A stretch of DNA of 64,000 nucleotides, taken from NCBI RefSeq assembly GCF_015182315.1, contig NZ_PRDL01000001.1:2666001-2730000 (forward strand), in the 5' to 3' direction. The DNA comes from Cellvibrio polysaccharolyticus (GTDB lineage: Bacteria > Pseudomonadota > Gammaproteobacteria > Pseudomonadales > Cellvibrionaceae). Positions 60,064 to 64,000 of the stretch are shown here, in pieces (position 1 is the first letter of the stretch; each line of letters opens with the position of its first letter). The position numbers and the translations under genes are program-made. A model generated the notes under the pieces. It was given only the letters and a program-made list of their open reading frames with translations, was not told the DNA's origin and did not search any database.

Positions 60064-61560
60064 ATGATAAAAAGATCCACAAGCCATCAATTTAATAGTG
60101 CCAGCCTCATGATTAATATCGGCCCCCTAGATGTCGAGACGAGTAAGCGCGTTTCCTTGCAAAAACAACTGATAAACCGGTTAAAACAAGCCATTCTGTC
60201 GGGGCGAATGCCAGCTGGCTCCCGGTTAGTCCCTTCCCGCTTACTGGCTACAGAGCTGGGAGTATCCCGAAATACCGTTATGCTGGCGTACGAGCATCTA
60301 ATGGCAGAGGGCTATGTCACGGCTAATCGACAAGGCTCATGGGTAACCTCATTAATCATCCCGGCAGAACACTCGAACAAGACTCCAAAGATCGATTCAA
60401 CACCCGTCCTTATGGCGCATCGTTTGCAATCTTTTAAAGAAATTCACTCTCAACCTGTCTCACATACAGCACTGTTGGCGCCGGGGATCCCGTCTCTTAA
60501 GGATTTCCCCTTAGCTGCATGGCGTCGTTCACTGGAGCGTGCGATAAAGCAAACAGGCACCAGCTCGCTGGCATACAAAGAAGCGCAGGGAGAGCCCTCT
60601 CTTCGCCAAGCTATCGCCATGCATTTGCACATTGCCCGCGGGGTACGTTGCGATGCTTCGCAGGTCATCATTACAGAAGGAGCAAGACATGCTTTGGAAT
60701 TATGTGTCACCTTGATGACCAACGCCGGGGATAGTGTGTGGATAGAAAATCCCGGCTATCAAGGTGCCCGATCAGTTTTCAAAGCAAATGATTTGCGCAT
60801 TGTGCCTATACCCGTGGATAACGCAGGGCTTGCCATTCCGGTGCGGGCCTGGCATAAACATTCTCCAAAGCTGATTTATACATCGCCCGCACATCAATAT
60901 CCCACTGGAGCAGTCTTGTCAGTCTCCCGCAGGATGGAGCTGATTACTCGAGCCAAAGAATCCGGTACCTGGATTATCGAAGACGATTACGATGGGGATT
61001 TTCGACATGTGGGTGAGCCTATTGCCAGTATGCAGGGGTTAACAGAAGATGCCCCGGTTTTCTACATAGGTTCATTCAGCAAGACCATGTTTCCCACCTT
61101 GAGAATAGGCTTTCTTGTGCTGCCGAAGAACGTGATGCTTGAAGCTCAAAGCGTGCTTCCCGAGCTACTGCAAGGTGGAAATCAGCTCCAACAGCTCGCG
61201 CTTTCGGATTTCATAACCAGTGGCGAATTCGGACGTCATCTTGGGCGGATGAGGCGCCTTTATCGTGAACGCCGACACGTGCTAAATGAAGCCCTTGCAA
61301 CGCATTTTCCACAAGAAAAAATCCTGGGCGGTAGCGCCGGAATGCATTTAACGCTAAAACTGCCGACAGGGTTGGATGATATGAAAATAGCCAAAATGGC
61401 GCACTCCAAAGGCATCGGAGTTCACGCACTTTCAGCGTTCTTTATGAAGCCAACACATTGCGATACCGGGCTTATTATTGGTTATGGAAATACTACTGCT
61501 GACAACATACCCCGAGCAGTCAATATCATTGCTCAACTACTGGGGACATACTCAAAATAA
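60064..61560 (+). CDS. MocR/PdxR-type GntR-aminotransferase regulator
   Basis: 498 residues. The N-terminal GntR winged helix (about 30-97: LINRLKQAILSGRMPAGSRL, TELGVSRNTVMLAYEHL) is fused to a fold-type I aminotransferase-like domain (about 130-498). PLP-binding lysine K340 is in GSFSKTMFPTLRIGF, with the conserved DDYDGDFR at 307-314. MocR proteins sense amino compounds or PLP through this domain. The divergent acetyltransferase gene is the likely target. ATG 60064 is used; ATG 60109 also fits, since neither has a clear ribosome site. Confidence 0.92.
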   Translation: MIKRSTSHQFNSASLMINIGPLDVETSKRVSLQKQLINRLKQAILSGRMPAGSRLVPSRLLATELGVSRNTVMLAYEHLMAEGYVTANRQGSWVTSLIIPAEHSNKTPKIDSTPVLMAHRLQSFKEIHSQPVSHTALLAPGIPSLKDFPLAAWRRSLERAIKQTGTSSLAYKEAQGEPSLRQAIAMHLHIARGVRCDASQVIITEGARHALELCVTLMTNAGDSVWIENPGYQGARSVFKANDLRIVPIPVDNAGLAIPVRAWHKHSPKLIYTSPAHQYPTGAVLSVSRRMELITRAKESGTWIIEDDYDGDFRHVGEPIASMQGLTEDAPVFYIGSFSKTMFPTLRIGFLVLPKNVMLEAQSVLPELLQGGNQLQQLALSDFITSGEFGRHLGRMRRLYRERRHVLNEALATHFPQEKILGGSAGMHLTLKLPTGLDDMKIAKMAHSKGIGVHALSAFFMKPTHCDTGLIIGYGNTTADNIPRAVNIIAQLLGTYSK

Positions 61561-61629
61561 TAAGGATGATTTATAGCATCAGTAAGTCAGCCTGAAAGAG
61601 GGTCGGATTTTTTACTAGCGAGATGTATA

Positions 61630-62058
61630 ATGAAAAATAATTCCACCCTGGCAGCAGACCATCCCATGAGCGAAGACATCAACTTTAAAAACAACCCTTT
61701 ACACGGGTTAAGCCTGGTAAAGTTATTAAACGAAATAGTCGATCATTATGGTTTTGAAATCCTCTACGCCTACCTCAATATTAACTGTTTTAAAACCAAC
61801 CCCAGTATTGAGTCCAGCGTAAAATTTTTAAAAAAAACCGACTGGGCGAGAGAAAAAGTAGAAGGTTTTTATTTGTATCAATATAAAAGCTTGCCCAAAG
61901 CATCCGCGCAAGAATTTGAATATGCCCCCAGAGATCGCGTTATCCCTGAAGACGACAAACCAGGTGAACCAGCCGAGTTAAGTTTGGCCGATGCGGCACG
62001 ACTCAAAGAAAAACGAGACAGAAAAACCGCCAGTTACGGCAGAGATAGAAGGCGCTAA
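61630..62058 (+). CDS. VF530-family DNA-binding-like protein
   Basis: 142 residues. The N-terminal ~80 residues ([50 protein letters not shown] in part) match the VF530 family, whose structure suggests nucleic-acid binding. The last ~55 residues are low-complexity and charged, ending ASYGRDRRR. An internal ATG (residue 13) could also be the start. It is monocistronic, about 70 bp after the MocR gene. Function unknown. Confidence 0.8.
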   Translation: MKNNSTLAADHPMSEDINFKNNPLHGLSLVKLLNEIVDHYGFEILYAYLNINCFKTNPSIESSVKFLKKTDWAREKVEGFYLYQYKSLPKASAQEFEYAPRDRVIPEDDKPGEPAELSLADAARLKEKRDRKTASYGRDRRR

Positions 62059-62165
62059 AGCTTTCTGCGGTCATATTAGTTCAGTGACGGGAGCCCATCG
62101 CTATAGCCGGAAAAAGTTTAAAGCGCCATATGGAATTAGTTGGCCACAAAGGTTAAACCCGTTGC

Positions 62166-62672
62166 TTACGAGTAAAGATCTCCGTAAAGATCCAGATAAG
62201 TTAAATACAGACGCAGGTCGAACTCGTACTGGTGGTATTGCGGCTCCATATGTCGGCATAGCTGATAGAAGCTTTTGTTGTGCTCTTTTTCTCGAAAGTG
62301 GGCAAGTTCATGGGTCGTTATCATTTTTAGAAAAGCTTCCGGCCCATTCTTGAATACGCTTGCGATTTTGATCTCATTGACGGTTTTGGTTTTGTTGCCG
62401 TGGGCTTTGGTGATGTAATGATGTTGCCCCAGGGCGTGCTGAATAACTTTTATCTTTGAGTCATAGGTAACGCGGCTTAATGGCTGGGATTTCCCCAGAA
62501 ACCTGCTTTTAAGATCCATGGTGTAATCATAGAGTTGCTTGTCAGTGCGAACCGCATGAGGCGTGGGATAGCGGCTCAAAATAATTTCGCCCAACCTTCC
62601 ATCATCAAGTATTTTTTGGACTTGTTGGATAGTTTCCGTTTGGTAGCCAACAAGGTATTTAAGTTGATTCAT
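62166..62672 (-). CDS. YgjP-like zinc metallopeptidase
   Basis: 168 residues. The zinc motif HELAH is at 121-125 with a further His in EHNKSFYQ (residue 131), as in the DUF45/YgjP SprT-like minigluzincins. The N-terminal part (KYLVGYQTETIQQVQKILD, ILSRYPTPHAVRTDKQLYDY) provides the substrate groove. It lacks a signal peptide. Predicted cytosolic metalloprotease of unknown substrate. It has GGAAG upstream of the ATG and follows the DUF3087 gene on the same strand by 41 bp, so they may be co-transcribed. Confidence 0.82.
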   Translation of the reverse strand: MNQLKYLVGYQTETIQQVQKILDDGRLGEIILSRYPTPHAVRTDKQLYDYTMDLKSRFLGKSQPLSRVTYDSKIKVIQHALGQHHYITKAHGNKTKTVNEIKIASVFKNGPEAFLKMITTHELAHFREKEHNKSFYQLCRHMEPQYHQYEFDLRLYLTYLDLYGDLYS

Positions 62673-62713
62673 AGGGGCTTCCCGGACTGCTGTAAGCCCA
62701 GTGATAGAAGGTG

Positions 62714-63220
62714 TTAAAAGGCAGCTAATATTTTCTCGTCGTAATCTGCTACCGTCAAGGTTACGTCGAATTGTTCTGCCAGGCGATCAAGCTCAAGTTG
62801 CTTGATCGCCAACTCATCCAGAGTGAGGGTATTGTCGTCCAGCTGCCACAAAAAACGCGAACCGGCATAACTGTATTGCATCGCCAACAAGGCATCTCTA
62901 TTACCCTCAAGCGCGGCTTTCTCGAGCTTTGGCATTTTGCGGGTTATCTTATTCAACGCCTGCTTCAACTCCCAAACATAGGTAACCTCACGCATAAAAT
63001 CGTGACGACGATACTTATTGAGCAGCCAACCGACAGTAAAGGCACTCACTACCACACCCAACAAATTCCAATGAAAATGGCTGCCACTTTCATCGGGGAA
63101 AAGCGCAATCAACGTTTGCGACACAGCCAAACTGCTTACTGCCAAGAAAGCGGCACAGCTAATAAACACTATTTTCAAGTGTTTTTGATAACGCGCCTTA
63201 TCAATATCAATGAGCTGCAT
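62714..63220 (-). CDS. DUF3087 membrane protein
   Basis: 168 residues with two hydrophobic helices near the N-terminus (IVFISCAAFLAVSSLAVSQ and WNLLGVVVSAFTVGWLLN) followed by a helical cytoplasmic part (EVTYVWELKQALNKITRK, LEGNRDALLAMQYSYAGSRF). The layout and the motif YRRHDFMREV match DUF3087. Its function is unknown. It lies between the glutaredoxin and metallopeptidase genes, all on the minus strand. Confidence 0.75.
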   Translation of the reverse strand: MQLIDIDKARYQKHLKIVFISCAAFLAVSSLAVSQTLIALFPDESGSHFHWNLLGVVVSAFTVGWLLNKYRRHDFMREVTYVWELKQALNKITRKMPKLEKAALEGNRDALLAMQYSYAGSRFLWQLDDNTLTLDELAIKQLELDRLAEQFDVTLTVADYDEKILAAF

Positions 63221-63265
63221 AAAATTCCGGATGAAGAGTTGAAGGTATTGTGTACGAAGCGCGGC

Positions 63266-63628
63266 TTAGCCGAACCGCGCATTTAAAAATTGAATAATAT
63301 CGTTAGATTCATAAAGCCACTTCACCTCACCGCCCTCCTCAATACGCAAGCAAGGCACCATGACACGACCGCCTTGTGCGATTAATTCATCACGATATAC
63401 CGTATTTTTAATATCTCTGATCTCAATATTGACATTCAACCGATGTATAGCACGGCGAGTTTTCACACAAAAAGGACACGCATAACGCTGATACAACGCC
63501 AAACCTTCCGTTTTAGCCTGCGCATCCGCCTGCTCAGCCGCAGCACGTTTCATTGGCTTTGGATTGGTAAGCCAGCTTACAAACACAATAACCAAGCCCA
63601 AGCCGTTTCTTACTGCTTTTACTACCAT
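63266..63628 (-). CDS. Membrane-anchored glutaredoxin-like protein
   Basis: 120 residues. An N-terminal hydrophobic segment (NGLGLVIVFVSWLTN, about 8-22) is followed by a glutaredoxin domain (about 44-118) with the redox centre CPFC (C51, C54), the cis-Pro loop GRVMVPCLRI and the C-terminal ESNDIIQFLNARF. The CPFC centre and the Trx-fold indicate a glutathione-dependent thiol reductase held at the inner face of the membrane. It is the first gene of the minus-strand set running to 62166, 45 bp before the DUF3087 gene. Confidence 0.88.
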   Translation of the reverse strand: MVVKAVRNGLGLVIVFVSWLTNPKPMKRAAAEQADAQAKTEGLALYQRYACPFCVKTRRAIHRLNVNIEIRDIKNTVYRDELIAQGGRVMVPCLRIEEGGEVKWLYESNDIIQFLNARFG

Positions 63629-63738
63629 ATGAATAACTACCTGTTGAAATTGGAAATGCGGGCTTTACAAGTAAGCGTTAGTATCTGATTGATAGTTGCA
63701 CTACTTCCGCTGCCAAACATGGCCCAACAAAGAAATAA

Positions 63739-63764
63739 AAAAGCCCTTGAAAACAAGGGCTTTT
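63739..63764 (-). terminator. Terminator of guaA
   Basis: AAAAGCCCTT (63739-63748), loop GAAAAC, AAGGGCTTTT (63755-63764). On the minus strand it is followed by TTATTTC, 44 bp after the guaA stop. Confidence 0.8.
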
Positions 63765-63807
63765 CGTATGATTTTCTATTCATCACCTGGAATTACCAGA
63801 TGCACAA

Positions 63808-64000
63808 TCACTCCCACTCAATCGTAGCCGGCGGCTTGCTGGACACGTCATACGCAACGCGCGAGATGCCGCTGATTTCGTTGATGATGCGGTTGGAGAC
63901 TTTTTCCAGCAGGTCGTATGGCAGGTGCGCCCAGCGGGCGGTCATGAAGTCGATGGTTTCTACAGCGCGCAGGGAAACTACCCACTCATAACGGCGGCCA
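63808..64000 (-). CDS. guaA: GMP synthase (glutamine-hydrolysing), C-terminal end
   Basis: The last 64 codons of guaA; the rest lies beyond the window. The frame reads [38 protein letters not shown], and ends PPATIEWE, the invariant C-terminus of GMP synthase. This dimerisation and XMP-binding part completes the enzyme that aminates XMP to GMP with glutamine and ATP. The terminator downstream marks the operon end (guaBA is usual but guaB is not visible). Confidence 0.95.
   Translation of the reverse strand, partial: GRRYEWVVSLRAVETIDFMTARWAHLPYDLLEKVSNRIINEISGISRVAYDVSSKPPATIEWE

Noticed and set aside
1..64000. Search for CRISPR arrays, tRNA/rRNA genes, prophage or transposase genes.
   Set aside because: No regularly spaced repeats, cloverleaf-like genes or recombinase motifs were recognised by eye; a tRNAscan or Infernal run would settle it.

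Overview
This window looks like chromosome of a free-living, polysaccharide-degrading gammaproteobacterium close to Cellvibrio. The strongest signs are two secreted glycanases with long serine-rich linkers: a CBM2-CBM10-GH26 mannanase and a lipoprotein GH16 laminarinase. There are also four TonB-dependent receptors, a CzcCBA-type efflux system and a FecI/FecR/FecA-type module. Genes are dense, and many adjacent ones overlap by 1-8 bp. The identification rests on domain architecture only; no 16S or marker gene is present.

Layout. 0-2 kb: C-terminal part of a TonB receptor and a DUF3185 protein. 2-13.7 kb: GH26 mannanase, then a LacI-family regulator divergent from a sugar-type ABC transporter (ATPase, binding protein, two permeases), followed by a TonB receptor and a DszA/NtaA-type flavin monooxygenase. 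A perfect 14-bp palindrome lies between the regulator and the transporter. 13.7-18.3 kb: two uncharacterised proteins and the GH16 enzyme. 18.7-28.8 kb: a probable light-response cluster with a short LOV photoreceptor, two MerR regulators of the class II LitR kind (no cobalamin-binding signature), a YbgA-type protein, an NTF2-like protein, an SDR, an FAD oxidoreductase, DUF1365, a cyclopropane-fatty-acid-synthase-type methyltransferase and DUF2878. A facing operon encodes a chalcone-isomerase-like protein and a DUF3833 lipoprotein. Both operons carry TTGTACAA-type boxes upstream.

28.9-30.4 kb: ppiC, a 54-codon small gene, and an AT-rich membrane-anchored orphan that looks acquired. 30.4-42.8 kb: siderophore receptor, heavy-metal RND efflux operon, a MITE-like palindrome, a two-component system, and a membrane-bound spermidine-synthase-like fusion protein. 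43-45.8 kb: a YtrA-type GntR/ABC operon with its own palindromic operator. 45.9-47.4 kb: divergent HxlR regulator and QorB-type quinone reductase. 47.5-51.7 kb: FecI-FecR-receptor module with a Fur box. 51.7-59.2 kb: MFS exporter, SDR, two AraC regulators, zinc alcohol dehydrogenase, a signal-peptide protein, and two decayed genes (a collapsed alcohol dehydrogenase copy and a frameshifted hydrolase). A 33-bp element recurs three times here and is probably the binding site of the second AraC regulator. 59.3-64 kb: acetyltransferase/MocR pair, VF530 protein, small metallopeptidase, DUF3087, anchored glutaredoxin, and the 3' end of guaA.

Functional reading: the window mixes polysaccharide use, iron uptake, metal efflux, electrophile/aldehyde handling and a blue-light lipid-modification regulon. 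No tRNA, rRNA, CRISPR, transposase, integrase or phage gene was recognised.
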